Shown piece by piece: positions 8,674 through 16,249 of a stretch of DNA of 64,000 bases. The position numbers and the translations under genes are program-made. The notes under the pieces were generated by a model. The model worked only from the letters and a program-made list of their open reading frames with translations, had not been told where the DNA came from and did no database searches. Source of the DNA: Beutenbergia cavernae DSM 12333 (GTDB taxonomy: Bacteria > Actinomycetota > Actinomycetes > Actinomycetales > Beutenbergiaceae); the NCBI RefSeq assembly GCF_000023105.1, contig NC_012669.1:1959025-2023024 (forward strand), given 5' to 3'. Each line of letters opens with the position of its first letter. Position 1 is the first letter of the stretch.

Positions 8674-9570
8674 ATGAGCACGAACGACACCCAGCACACC
8701 GGCCCCAGCGAGGAGCGCCTGTCCGACACGCGGCGGCTGCACCGGTTCGACGTCGGCGCCGAGCCGCGGCTCGTCGCCCAGCTCGGGCTCGCAGACGTCG
8801 AGATCGACGCGACCGGACCCGGCGGCCACGTCGTCGTCGACCTGGAGACGTTCGGGTCGAAGGCCCGCGACCTGCTGGAACGCACGTCCGTGGAGCAGGA
8901 CGGCTCGACCGTGCGCATCGACATGCCGCGGGTCTCCACGTTCTTCGGCCTCTCGCCCCGCATGCGGGTGCGGGTGCAGGTCCCGGCAGGGACCGCCGTC
9001 GACCTCGGCGCCGGCTCCGGCGACGTCTCCGTGAGGGGCGAGCTCGGCGGGGCACACGTCGAGACGGGTTCCGGCGGCATCGACCTCGAGTCGGTCCACG
9101 AGGCCGAGATCAAGGCGGGATCGGGCGACGTCCGCGTCGGACGCGCGCACGGCCTGCGGATCCGCACCGGCAGCGGCGGGATCCGGATCGGCGAGGTGGT
9201 GGGCGACGTCGCCGCCACCGCCGGCTCCGGCGACATGACCGTCGGCACCGTCAGGGCATCGACGTCGCTCACGTGCGGCTCCGGCAACATCGACGTCGAG
9301 GACGTCTCGGGCGACGCGCAGGTGAAGACGGGCTCCGGCCGGGTCCGGGTCGCGCGCGCCACCCAGGGACAGCTCTCGGTCGCCACCGGCTCGGGGACGA
9401 TCCGGGTCGGCGTCGCCGAGGGCACGGCCGCCCACCTCGACGTCTCCACCGTCAGCGGCCGCGTGCGCAGCGAGCTCGAGTCGGTGCCGGGAGCCGGTGA
9501 GAATGACCGTACGCTGATGCTCCGGGCACGCGCGGTGAGCGGCAACATCGACCTGGTCAGGGCGGTGTGA
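8674..9570 (+). CDS. DUF4097 beta-strand-repeat protein
   Basis: The 298-residue protein is dominated from about residue 109 by short repeats built around GSGD/GSGG followed by I/V-x-V, such as GAGSGDVSVRG, TGSGGIDLES and AGSGDMTVG. This is the signature of the DUF4097/DUF4098 right-handed beta-helix family, sometimes called putative adhesins. There is no signal peptide or membrane segment, so an adhesin role is doubtful here. GGAGGAGAG precedes the ATG. It is co-transcribed with the ribbon-helix-helix gene, so it may act as the sensor or partner of that regulator; this is inference from position. Confidence 0.8.
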   Translation: MSTNDTQHTGPSEERLSDTRRLHRFDVGAEPRLVAQLGLADVEIDATGPGGHVVVDLETFGSKARDLLERTSVEQDGSTVRIDMPRVSTFFGLSPRMRVRVQVPAGTAVDLGAGSGDVSVRGELGGAHVETGSGGIDLESVHEAEIKAGSGDVRVGRAHGLRIRTGSGGIRIGEVVGDVAATAGSGDMTVGTVRASTSLTCGSGNIDVEDVSGDAQVKTGSGRVRVARATQGQLSVATGSGTIRVGVAEGTAAHLDVSTVSGRVRSELESVPGAGENDRTLMLRARAVSGNIDLVRAV

Positions 9571-9636
9571 CGCCATGATCGTCAGCAGCACGAACCTCGT
9601 GGGCGCCCGCCGGATCGGACGGGCGATGGAGGAGCA

Positions 9637-10362
9637 GTGGCGCCACGGCAGCACGACGACGTTCACCCCGAGGGTGGCGAGCCCGAGGGCGTGGCCGATG
9701 CCGACGAGGCTGCGTATCGTGCCGAGGTCGAGCGGGAGCTCGCCCGGCTCGATGTGAGCGCACCGGACGAGGCGCAGCGCGCAGGCGCTGCGCCTCGTTC
9801 GTACGCCTGGCTCCTCGTGGTCGCCGGCGTGCTGGGCACGTTGGCTGCGGCCATGCTGACGATCGACTACGTCAACACGCTCCTCGACCCGACGTACGTC
9901 CCGACGTGCGACGTGAACCCGCTCATCGGGTGCGGGCAGTTCCTCGGGTCACCGCAGGCGCGGGTGTTCGGGTTCCCCAACGTCGTGATCGGGCTGGTGG
10001 CCTTCCCGGTGCTCGTGACCACCGGGCTCGCCTTCCTCGCGGGGGCGCGGCTGGCCCGCTGGTACTGGTGGGGCCTGCTCGCCGGGTGCCTGGCCGGCGC
10101 CGTCTTCATCACGTGGCTGCAGGTCCAGTCCCTCAATGTGATCAAGGGCCTGTGCCCGTACTGCCTCGTCGTGTGGGCGGTGGTGATCCCGGTGGTCGTG
10201 CAGACGTTCGCCCGGGCGATCCAGGGGGGAGCGCTGCCCGCCCCCGAGGGCGTCCGCCGGTTCGTCGTCCCCAACCGCTGGCTCCTCACCGGCCTGTGGT
10301 ACGCCGTCGTCCTCGTGGCCGTGATCCTCGCGTTCCGCGACCAGTGGGCGGTCGTCTTCTGA
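9637..10362 (+). CDS. VKOR family membrane oxidoreductase (disulfide bond formation)
   Basis: This 241-residue protein has the bacterial vitamin K epoxide reductase fold: a loop Cys pair in CDVNPLIGC (Cys91, Cys99), the FGFPNVVIGL segment typical of actinobacterial members, and the quinone-site CPYC (Cys173, Cys176), spread over about five hydrophobic segments. It passes electrons from a periplasmic thioredoxin-like partner to quinone, making disulfides in exported proteins. The GTG at 9637 has GGAGGAG only two bases away, which is too close for a good start, so initiation may instead be at the in-frame GTG 9691. No DsbA-like partner is in the window. Confidence 0.88.
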   Translation: MAPRQHDDVHPEGGEPEGVADADEAAYRAEVERELARLDVSAPDEAQRAGAAPRSYAWLLVVAGVLGTLAAAMLTIDYVNTLLDPTYVPTCDVNPLIGCGQFLGSPQARVFGFPNVVIGLVAFPVLVTTGLAFLAGARLARWYWWGLLAGCLAGAVFITWLQVQSLNVIKGLCPYCLVVWAVVIPVVVQTFARAIQGGALPAPEGVRRFVVPNRWLLTGLWYAVVLVAVILAFRDQWAVVF

Positions 10363-10371
10363 CGACCGCCC
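10346..10371 (+). terminator. Terminator hairpin after the VKOR gene
   Basis: GGGCGGTCGTC, the loop TTCT and GACGACCGCCC form a perfect 11-bp stem that includes the VKOR stop codon. It lies between two convergent genes and could stop transcription from both sides. No T-run follows, as is usual in this group. Confidence 0.7.
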
Positions 10372-10392
10372 ATCGGCCCTGAGCCGGGCCGC

Positions 10393-10617
10393 TCAGGTCA
10401 AGCGGTCGACGGCGGCGCTCGCGTCGGCGAGGCACGCCCCGGTGAGATCGCGGTACAGCCGGATGGCGTTCACCCGCCGTCCGCGCGCGAGGAGCACGCG
10501 CACGTGCTCGCGGTGCTCGTCGGGCAGCGCCACCTCCGGGTCCCCGGGGGCGCCGGCCAGCCACGAGCTGCCGGGGATCGGCGCGGTACCGGGGCGCGGC
10601 GCGTCGTCGTCCCTCAT
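10393..10617 (-). CDS. Small protein with ribosomal L7/L12 C-terminal-like domain
   Basis: A 74-residue protein. Residues 36-74 (REHVRVLLARGRRVNAIRLY...ASAAVDRL) follow the helix pattern of the L7/L12 C-terminal domain, where the usual text is LLxxGxKIxAIKLxRExTGxxLKEAKxxVDxL. The N-terminal half is Pro/Ala-rich and lacks the L7/L12 dimerisation region, so it is not the ribosomal stalk protein. Its ATG overlaps the stop of the CNNM gene by four bases, making it the last gene of a three-gene operon. Its role is unknown. Confidence 0.65.
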   Translation of the reverse strand: MRDDDAPRPGTAPIPGSSWLAGAPGDPEVALPDEHREHVRVLLARGRRVNAIRLYRDLTGACLADASAAVDRLT

Positions 10618-11687
10618 GTGCGCACCGGCCGGCGCGAGTCGTCGCGGATCTCGCCCACCAGCTCCTCCAGGACGTCCTCGAGCGTGACCACGCCGAGCGG
10701 TGCCCCGGACGGAGCGCCCGTCGGGCCTTGGACCGGTTGGTCGCGCACCGCTGCGAGGTGGCTGTTCGTGCGCTGCATGACGGCCATCACGGCGCGCAGG
10801 GAGTCGTTGACGCTGACCGTCGGGAGCTCGCGCACGACGTCGTCCCGGATGGGTGCGTCCCGGAGGCGCGGGTCGTCCTCGATGAGGTCCTTGATGTGCA
10901 CGTACCCCGTGAGCGCGCCGTCCGGGGCGCGCAGCGGGAACCGCGAGAAGCCCTCGATCGAGGCGGCCTCCGCCTCGGCGGGGGTCACACCGAGGGGCAG
11001 CGTGCGAACCCGGGCCATCTCGAGGAGCACGGACCGCACGTCGCGTTCGGTGAACTGCAGAGCACCGAGCAGCAGACGTTCGTCGTTGAGCTCGATGAGG
11101 CCGCCGTCGTGCGACTCCTCCACCAGTTCCGCGACCTCGTCGCGGGTGAAGGCCGACGTGACCTCGTTCTTCGGTTGGACCCGGATCGCGCGGAGCACGA
11201 GGTTCGCGAGCCCGTTGAGCAGCCAGAGCACGGGATAGAGCACCCGGACGATGAACACGAGGAACGGGGACAGCGCCAGCGCCATGCGATCGGGGCCGGC
11301 GAGCGCGATGTTCTTCGGGACCATCTCACCGAGGACGACGTGCAGGTACGTGACCAGCGAGAGCGCGATGACGAGCGCGATCGGGTGCAGCAGCGTGGAC
11401 GGGACGCCCATGCTCTCCAGCGGTCCCTCGATGAGGTGCGCGATCGCCGGTTCGCTGATCGAGCCCAGCGCGAGCGAGCAGATCGTGATGCCCAGCTGAG
11501 CGCCGGCCATCATGAGCGACACGTGTTCCATCGCGTGCAGCGTCACGCGTGCGACCCGGTGCCCCTCGGCTGCGCGCGGCTCGATCTTGGTGCGCCGGGC
11601 GGAGATCAGGGCGAACTCGGCACCGACGAAGAACGCGTTGAGCGCGAGCAGGACGATCGTGAGGCCGATGCCGACCAGGTCGCTCAC
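10614..11687 (-). CDS. CNNM/CBS domain transporter-like protein (hemolysin C family), second of a pair
   Basis: A 357-residue protein with an N-terminal CNNM (DUF21) membrane domain of about four hydrophobic segments, containing AEFALISARRTKIE and AGAQLGITICSLALG, then CBS repeats (about residues 200-330) ending near VVTLEDVLEELVGEI. It lacks the C-terminal CorC/HlyC domain that its upstream partner has. CNNM proteins are linked to magnesium or cobalt transport. Its start overlaps the stop of the partner gene by four bases (11684-11687), implying coupled translation and possibly a heterodimer. Confidence 0.88.
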   Translation of the reverse strand: MSDLVGIGLTIVLLALNAFFVGAEFALISARRTKIEPRAAEGHRVARVTLHAMEHVSLMMAGAQLGITICSLALGSISEPAIAHLIEGPLESMGVPSTLLHPIALVIALSLVTYLHVVLGEMVPKNIALAGPDRMALALSPFLVFIVRVLYPVLWLLNGLANLVLRAIRVQPKNEVTSAFTRDEVAELVEESHDGGLIELNDERLLLGALQFTERDVRSVLLEMARVRTLPLGVTPAEAEAASIEGFSRFPLRAPDGALTGYVHIKDLIEDDPRLRDAPIRDDVVRELPTVSVNDSLRAVMAVMQRTNSHLAAVRDQPVQGPTGAPSGAPLGVVTLEDVLEELVGEIRDDSRRPVRT

Positions 11688-13066
11688 TCCTCCTCACCGC
11701 CCGCAGGTGCCGCGTCGCCGTCGCGCTCGACGATCGCCAGGTGCACGGTGTCGACGCGTCGCGCGTCGATCGCGAGGACCTCGAGCTCGATCCTGCGGTC
11801 GGGGACGCCCGGCACGTGCTTCGCATCCACGACGACGGTGTCGCCGACCTCCGCGAACCGCCCGAGCTCTGTCGTCACGAGGCCGCCCAGCGTGTCGTAC
11901 GCCTCGTCCTCCGGCAGCGCGCAGTCCACGACGTCGGACGCCTCGTCGATGCGCATGAGGCCCGAGAGCACCCACCCGCCGTTCCCGTCGCGCGCGGGCT
12001 CCGGCTCGTCGTAGTCGTGCTCGTCGCGCACCTCGCCGACGATCTCCTCGACCAGATCCTCGAGCGTGACGAGACCGGCGAGGGAGCCGAACTCGTCGAT
12101 GAGGAGGGCCATCTGCAGCCCGCCCTCGCGGAGATCGTCCATGAGCTCGTCGAGCTCGATGGAGTCGGGGACGAACGTCGCGGGAGCGAGGACCGAGGAG
12201 ACGGGTGTGCTCGTGCGCCGCTCGAACGGGACGGAGAGCGCGGCTCGGACGTGCACGATCCCCGCCACGCGGGCCTCCGTGTGCCCGTCCTGCTCGACGA
12301 CGTCCACCACCGGGAACCGGGAGTGACCCGTCGCCTTCGATCGGGCGATGAGCTCCGACACGGGATCGTCCGGTGCGAGCGTGACCATCCGGGAGCGCGG
12401 CGTCATCGCGTCGCGGGCGCGCCGGTCGCCGAACGCGAGCGAACGCTCGACGAGCTCGGCGGTGTCGTGGGCGAGCGTGCCCTCCTTCGCGGAGTGCCGG
12501 ACGAGCGCCGTGAGCTCCTCGGCGGAGCGGGCCGAGGCGAGCTCCTCCTGCGGCTCGATGCCCATGGCCCGCAGGATCCGGTTGGCCGTCCCGTTGAAGA
12601 AGCGGATCGGCCAGGCGACGGCCTTCGTGAAGCCGCGCTGGAATCCGGCCACGGCGCGAGCGGTGGCCATCGGGCGGGCGATCGCGAGGTTCTTCGGGAC
12701 GAGCTCGCCGAACACCATCGTGATCACCGTCGCGGCGACCAGCCCGATCGTGATCGCCGTCGTCGAGATCGCCGACTCGCTGAGGTCGGTGCGCTCGAGC
12801 AGGGGTCGGATGAGCTCCGAGATCGCGGGCTCCGCCAGGAACCCGATCGCGAGGTTCGTCACGGTGATGCCGACCTGTGCGCCCGACAGCTGGGTCGAGA
12901 GCGTCCGCAGGGCGACGAGGACGCCGGCTGCCCGCTTGTCGCCGCGCTCCGCGGCCGACTCGACCTGGGCGCGGCCGACGGTGATGAACGAGAACTCTGC
13001 GGCGACGAATCCGCCGCAGGCGGCCACGAGAGCCATGGCCAGGAGAAGGAGCAGGACTTCGGTCAC
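11684..13066 (-). CDS. CNNM/CBS/CorC-HlyC domain transporter-like protein (hemolysin C family), first of a pair
   Basis: The 460-residue protein carries the full family layout: CNNM membrane domain (about 1-190, with AEFSFITVGRAQVES and SGAQVGITVTNLAIG), two CBS repeats (about 205-340, ending VTLEDLVEEIVGEVRDE) and a C-terminal CorC/HlyC domain (about 355-440, with EDEAYDTLGGLV and the strand RIELEVLAID). Members act in magnesium/cobalt efflux or homeostasis. Translation starts at GTG with GAGGTGA seven bases upstream, but this site lies in the stem of a hairpin (see the leader entry), so expression may be controlled at translation. In related actinobacteria a single such gene often sits between ybeY and era; here none is there and a tandem pair is found in this place instead. 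Confidence 0.9.
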   Translation of the reverse strand: MTEVLLLLLAMALVAACGGFVAAEFSFITVGRAQVESAAERGDKRAAGVLVALRTLSTQLSGAQVGITVTNLAIGFLAEPAISELIRPLLERTDLSESAISTTAITIGLVAATVITMVFGELVPKNLAIARPMATARAVAGFQRGFTKAVAWPIRFFNGTANRILRAMGIEPQEELASARSAEELTALVRHSAKEGTLAHDTAELVERSLAFGDRRARDAMTPRSRMVTLAPDDPVSELIARSKATGHSRFPVVDVVEQDGHTEARVAGIVHVRAALSVPFERRTSTPVSSVLAPATFVPDSIELDELMDDLREGGLQMALLIDEFGSLAGLVTLEDLVEEIVGEVRDEHDYDEPEPARDGNGGWVLSGLMRIDEASDVVDCALPEDEAYDTLGGLVTTELGRFAEVGDTVVVDAKHVPGVPDRRIELEVLAIDARRVDTVHLAIVERDGDAAPAGGEEE

Positions 13067-13211
13067 GGTGTCACCTCGCGGGGATGTCGGCCGCGAGGCC
13101 AGGGTCTATGACCCTCGGGACTGTCACCGGCGCTGGGTGCGCGCATCGTCTCCATCCGTGGTGTTCGGGGGACCGCCACCGTGGCGGTCCGGCTGATAGC
13201 CGACAAGAGTA
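13067..13211 (-). promoter_or_regulatory. Structured 5' leader of the CNNM operon with SD-hiding hairpin
   Basis: On the minus strand a -10 box TACTCT (13211-13206) is followed by a leader of about 130 nt with three perfect hairpins in order: GGACCGCCAC/GTGGCGGTCC (13190-13170), AGGGTC/GACCCT (13115-13101) and CCTCGCGG/CCGCGAGG (13098-13074). The last stem takes in GAGG of the Shine-Dalgarno sequence seven bases before the GTG start. This is the geometry of a translational riboswitch or thermosensor. It does not match the M-box, yybP-ykoY or NiCo consensus that I know. Confidence 0.5.
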
Positions 13212-13283
13212 CGACAGATCGATGTCCCCGTGGGCGGCGCATACCGGGAATAGCCGTGCCGACCGTGTGGTTGTGCGCACCAG

Positions 13284-13305
13284 GATCGATGCACATGCAT
13301 GGATC
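13284..13305 (+). promoter_or_regulatory. 22-bp near-perfect palindrome, probable MarR operator
   Basis: GATC, one base, ATGCA, two central bases, TGCAT, one base, GATC: 9 of 10 base pairs of the two arms match. It ends 33 bases before the start of the flavin operon, which encodes a MarR repressor as its second gene. The size and position fit an autoregulatory MarR site. Confidence 0.55.
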
Positions 13306-13338
13306 GGACGGACAGACGGATCAGCAGCGAGGTGCGAG

Positions 13339-14499
13339 ATGAACGGGATGCAGTTCGGCATCTTCACGGTCGGCGACGTGACGCGTGACCCCACGACGGG
13401 TCGGACCCCCACGGAGGCGGAACGGATCGACGCGATGGTGACGATCGCCCAGCACGCGGAGGACGTCGGGCTCGACGTGTTCGCGACGGGGGAGCACCAC
13501 AACCCGCCGTTCGTGCCGTCGTCGCCGACCACGATGCTCGGGTACATCGCCGCCCGGACCGAGCGCCTCATCCTCTCGACGTCGACGACGCTCATCACCA
13601 CGAACGACCCGGTGAAGATCGCCGAGGACTTCGCGATGCTCCAGCACCTCGCGAAGGGCCGCGTCGACGTCATGCTCGGCCGCGGGAACACGGCGCCCGT
13701 GTACCCCTGGTTCGGCAAGGACATCCGGCAGGCCATCCCGCTGACCGTCGAGAACTATCACCTGCTGCGCGAGCTGTGGGACCACGACGTCGTCACGTGG
13801 GAGGGTCGTTCGCGCACGCCGCTCCAGCAGTTCACCGCCACACCGCGCCCGCTGGACGGCGTCGCACCGTTCGTGTGGCACGGGTCGATCCGCTCACCGC
13901 AGATCGCCGAGCTCGCCGCGATCCACGGCGACGGCTTCTTCGCGAACAACATCTTCTGGCCGAAGGAGCACTTCCAGCAGCTCGTCGGTCTCTACCGGGA
14001 GCGTTACGAGCACCACGGCCAGGGCAGCGCGGACCAGGCGATCGTCGGGCTCGGCGGGCAGGTGTTCATGCGGAGGAACAGCCAGGACGCCGTGAACGAG
14101 TTCCGGCCCTACTTCGACCATGCGCCCGTGTACGGCGGCGGCCCGAGCCTCGAGGAGTTCACCGAGGCGACGCCGCTGACCGTCGGCAGCCCGCAGGAGG
14201 TCATCGACTCCACGCTGTCGTTCAGGGAGACGTTCGGTGACTACCAGCGCCAGCTGTTCCTCATGGACCACGCCGGCCTGCCGCTGAAGACCGTGCTCGA
14301 GCAGCTCGACCTGCTGGGCGGCGAGGTGATCCCGGTCCTGCGGCGGGAGATGGACGGGATGCGGCCGGCCCACGTCCCCGGTGGGCCGAGGCACGCCGCG
14401 CGGGTCGCCGCTCGGGAGTCCGCCGGGGGCACGACGCCGTCGGCGCTGATCGCCGAGGACACGGTGACCGGTCGGGCGCCGGCGGCGGAGCGGGCATGA
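13339..14499 (+). CDS. LLM class FMN-dependent monooxygenase, CE1758 family
   Basis: A 386-residue luciferase-like monooxygenase. Family marks are the opening MQFGIFTVGDVTRDP, FATGEHHNPPF (about 52-62), STSTTLITTNDPVKIAEDFAMLQHLAKGRVDVMLGRGN (about 83-120) and a C-terminal segment with GSPQEVIDS. It uses reduced FMN and oxygen to oxidise an unknown substrate. The ATG at 13339 is chosen because a GAGGTG-like site precedes it and homologues start at MQFGIF or shortly before. The next two genes overlap in ATGA fashion and encode a MarR regulator and an FMN reductase of the matching CE1759 family, which would supply the reduced flavin. This partnership is a recognised pair. Confidence 0.9.
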   Translation: MNGMQFGIFTVGDVTRDPTTGRTPTEAERIDAMVTIAQHAEDVGLDVFATGEHHNPPFVPSSPTTMLGYIAARTERLILSTSTTLITTNDPVKIAEDFAMLQHLAKGRVDVMLGRGNTAPVYPWFGKDIRQAIPLTVENYHLLRELWDHDVVTWEGRSRTPLQQFTATPRPLDGVAPFVWHGSIRSPQIAELAAIHGDGFFANNIFWPKEHFQQLVGLYRERYEHHGQGSADQAIVGLGGQVFMRRNSQDAVNEFRPYFDHAPVYGGGPSLEEFTEATPLTVGSPQEVIDSTLSFRETFGDYQRQLFLMDHAGLPLKTVLEQLDLLGGEVIPVLRREMDGMRPAHVPGGPRHAARVAARESAGGTTPSALIAEDTVTGRAPAAERA

Positions 14500-14975
14500 G
14501 CAGCATGCGCGCCTCGGCCCAGGCCTGGGAGTCCCTCCTACGGGCCCAGTCCGGCCTCATGCGTGCGTTCGAGGCCGACGGCGACTTCGCGCCGCTGAGC
14601 CCGCGGGAGTACGACGTCCTGCTGCAGCTGGCGGAGGCCGGCCCGGACGGGCTGCGCCTCGGCGACCTCGCCGAGCAGACGCTGCTCCCGCAGCCGAGCA
14701 TGTCGCGGATGATCGACCGGCTGACGTCGCGCGGCCTCGTCCGGCGTGCGGCGTCGCCGGGCGACCGGCGGGGAGTGCTCGTGGTGCTCACCCCGGCCGG
14801 GGCCGACCTCCAGGCGCGGGCGGCACGCCGGCACCTGCGCAGCATGCACGCCTACCTCGGCGGCACGCTCACCGGCGACGAGCTGGATACCCTCACGCGG
14901 CTGTGCGAACGCCTGCGGGACGGCGTCACAGCTGTCGGCGCCCAGGCGCCGCACGACGAACGGAGAAGCGCATGA
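14496..14975 (+). CDS. MarR family transcriptional regulator of the flavin operon
   Basis: A 159-residue winged-helix protein. The recognition region reads LRLGDLAEQTLLPQPSMSRMIDRLTSRGLVRRAASPGDRRGVLVVLTPAGADL, which contains the MarR helix-turn-helix and the D-x-R wing. Its ATG overlaps the LLM stop and its stop overlaps the FMN reductase start, so the three are one transcription and translation unit. It is likely the repressor of the operon, acting at the palindrome 13284-13305. The inducing ligand is probably a substrate of the monooxygenase, but this is inference. Confidence 0.88.
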   Translation: MSSMRASAQAWESLLRAQSGLMRAFEADGDFAPLSPREYDVLLQLAEAGPDGLRLGDLAEQTLLPQPSMSRMIDRLTSRGLVRRAASPGDRRGVLVVLTPAGADLQARAARRHLRSMHAYLGGTLTGDELDTLTRLCERLRDGVTAVGAQAPHDERRSA

Positions 14976-15592
14976 AGACGCAGGCGACCTCGGGCACCGG
15001 GGCGGCGGCGGACGCGGGGCGGCGGCCCGTCCGCCTCGTCGCGCTGAGCGGTGGGCTCGGCTACCCCTCGAGCACCCGCACGCTGACCGACCTGCTGACG
15101 AGCGCCGTCGCCGACCGGCTGGCCGGGGACGGTCAGGAGGTGCTGACGACGACCGTCGAAGTCCGCGACGTCGCCCAGGACGCCGTCGCCGAGACCCTGC
15201 TCGGGCTGCGCAGCGAACCGCTCGCCGCCGCGCTCGCCGAGGTCGAGGACGCCGACGCCCTGATCGTCGCGAGCCCCGTGTTCCGTGGGTCGTACGCGGG
15301 CGTGTTCAAGGCGGTCGTCGACCTGCTCGACCCCCTCGCGATGCGGGGCAAGCCGGTGCTTCTCGCCGCGACGAGCGGCAGCGCCCGGCACACGCTCATG
15401 GCCGACCACGCCCTCCGACCCCTGATGTCGTACTTCGGCACGCTGACGGTGCCGACAGCCGTCGTCGCGACACCGGAGGAGTTCGCGTTCGGGACGCGTC
15501 CGGTCGACGGCCTCCGGGTGCGGATCGACCGGGCCGCCGACGAGCTCGCCGACCTGACGCGGGTGCGGGTCCGCGCCCGCTCCGGCGCCTGA
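14972..15592 (+). CDS. NAD(P)H-dependent FMN reductase, CE1759 family (LLM partner)
   Basis: A 206-residue flavodoxin-like reductase: the phosphate loop LSGGLGYPSSTRTLTDLL (about 19-36), then DADALIVASPVFRGSYAGVFKAVVDLLDP (about 86-114), GKPVLLAATSGSARH and the late loop LRPLMSYFGTLTVPTAVVA. These are the marks of NADPH-dependent FMN reductases of the LLM-associated type. It would regenerate FMNH2 for the monooxygenase two genes upstream. The ATG overlaps the MarR stop. The array of 22-bp repeats begins directly after the stop codon. Confidence 0.88.
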   Translation: MKTQATSGTGAAADAGRRPVRLVALSGGLGYPSSTRTLTDLLTSAVADRLAGDGQEVLTTTVEVRDVAQDAVAETLLGLRSEPLAAALAEVEDADALIVASPVFRGSYAGVFKAVVDLLDPLAMRGKPVLLAATSGSARHTLMADHALRPLMSYFGTLTVPTAVVATPEEFAFGTRPVDGLRVRIDRAADELADLTRVRVRARSGA

Positions 15593-15600
15593 GTCCGTCC

Positions 15601-15683
15601 GCGAGAGGTTCGTGGCCCGTCCGCGAGAGGTTCGTGGCCCGGCCGCGAGAGGTTCGTGGCCCGACCCCGAGAGGATCTCTGCG
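15601..15683. repeat. 22-bp tandem repeat array A
   Basis: GCGAGAGGTTCGTGGCCC followed by a variable 4-bp linker (GTCC, GGCC, GACC) occurs at 15601, 15623 and 15645, with a decayed fourth copy at 15667. The period is exactly 22 bp. The array fills the gap between the stop codons of two convergent genes. The same unit forms arrays B and C near 33 and 34 kb. Confidence 0.85.
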
Positions 15684-15687
15684 CCCC

Positions 15688-16122
15688 TCAGTCGGCGGCG
15701 AGCAGCTCAGAGATCAGGCGCCGCAGCTCGGCGTGCCCGCGCGGGCCGAGAACCCGGGTGATGCGCTCCTCGATCCCCTGGATGGTGGAGATGCCGGCCG
15801 CGATGCACTCGCTGCCGCGGGGAGTCAGCGTGATGAGCTTCGCACGCCGGTCGGTCGGATCCGGCCGCCGCTCGACATATCCGAGGTCTTCCAGCTCGTC
15901 GACTAACTCTCCCATCGCCTGCGGCGTCATGTTCGCCCCGCGAGCCAGGTCCGTGAGCCGGCTTCCTTCCGGCCGGATCTGCGCGAAGACCGCGGAGTGC
16001 GACGGCTTCTGAGGGAATCCGGCACCCACCACGCCGTCGACGATCCGGAACCCGAGAAGGCTGTAGGCCTGCCCCAGCATCGCGACGGTATTCGTGGCCT
16101 GCTCCGGAGGGTCTTGCGCCAT
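15688..16122 (-). CDS. MarR family transcriptional regulator
   Basis: A 144-residue MarR protein with HTH at about 50-75 (SRLTDLARGANMTPQAMGELVDELEDLGYVERRPDPTDRRAKLITLTPRG) and dimerisation helices at both ends. AAGGAG lies before the ATG. It is divergent from an F420-type oxidoreductase operon, and an imperfect palindrome in the shared upstream region may be its site, so it may control both directions. A detoxification role is plausible from the neighbours but unproven. Confidence 0.87.
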   Translation of the reverse strand: MAQDPPEQATNTVAMLGQAYSLLGFRIVDGVVGAGFPQKPSHSAVFAQIRPEGSRLTDLARGANMTPQAMGELVDELEDLGYVERRPDPTDRRAKLITLTPRGSECIAAGISTIQGIEERITRVLGPRGHAELRRLISELLAAD

Positions 16123-16140
16123 GGCAACTCCTTCAGGGAT

Positions 16141-16155
16141 ACTTGATCATCAGGT
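16141..16155. promoter_or_regulatory. Probable MarR operator ACTTGATCATCAGGT
   Basis: A 15-bp palindrome with one mismatch (ACTTGAT/ATCAGGT around a central C). It lies 18 bases before the start of the minus-strand MarR gene and 94 bases before the plus-strand membrane gene. The TTGATnATCAA core is typical of MarR sites, and the local base composition is unusually AT-rich. Confidence 0.5.
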
Positions 16156-16249
16156 CGACCTTATCGAATAGGTGTCACAGCCGTCGGCACCGACACACCC
16201 TCGCCGTGGCGGGGATCCGCTGGGCACGTCTCGAGGGAGAGGCGCAACG

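Noticed and set aside
13067..13211. M-box (ykoK) magnesium riboswitch before the CNNM genes
   Set aside because: The conserved M-box core segments are absent, although the position would fit; it is kept only as an unknown structured leader.
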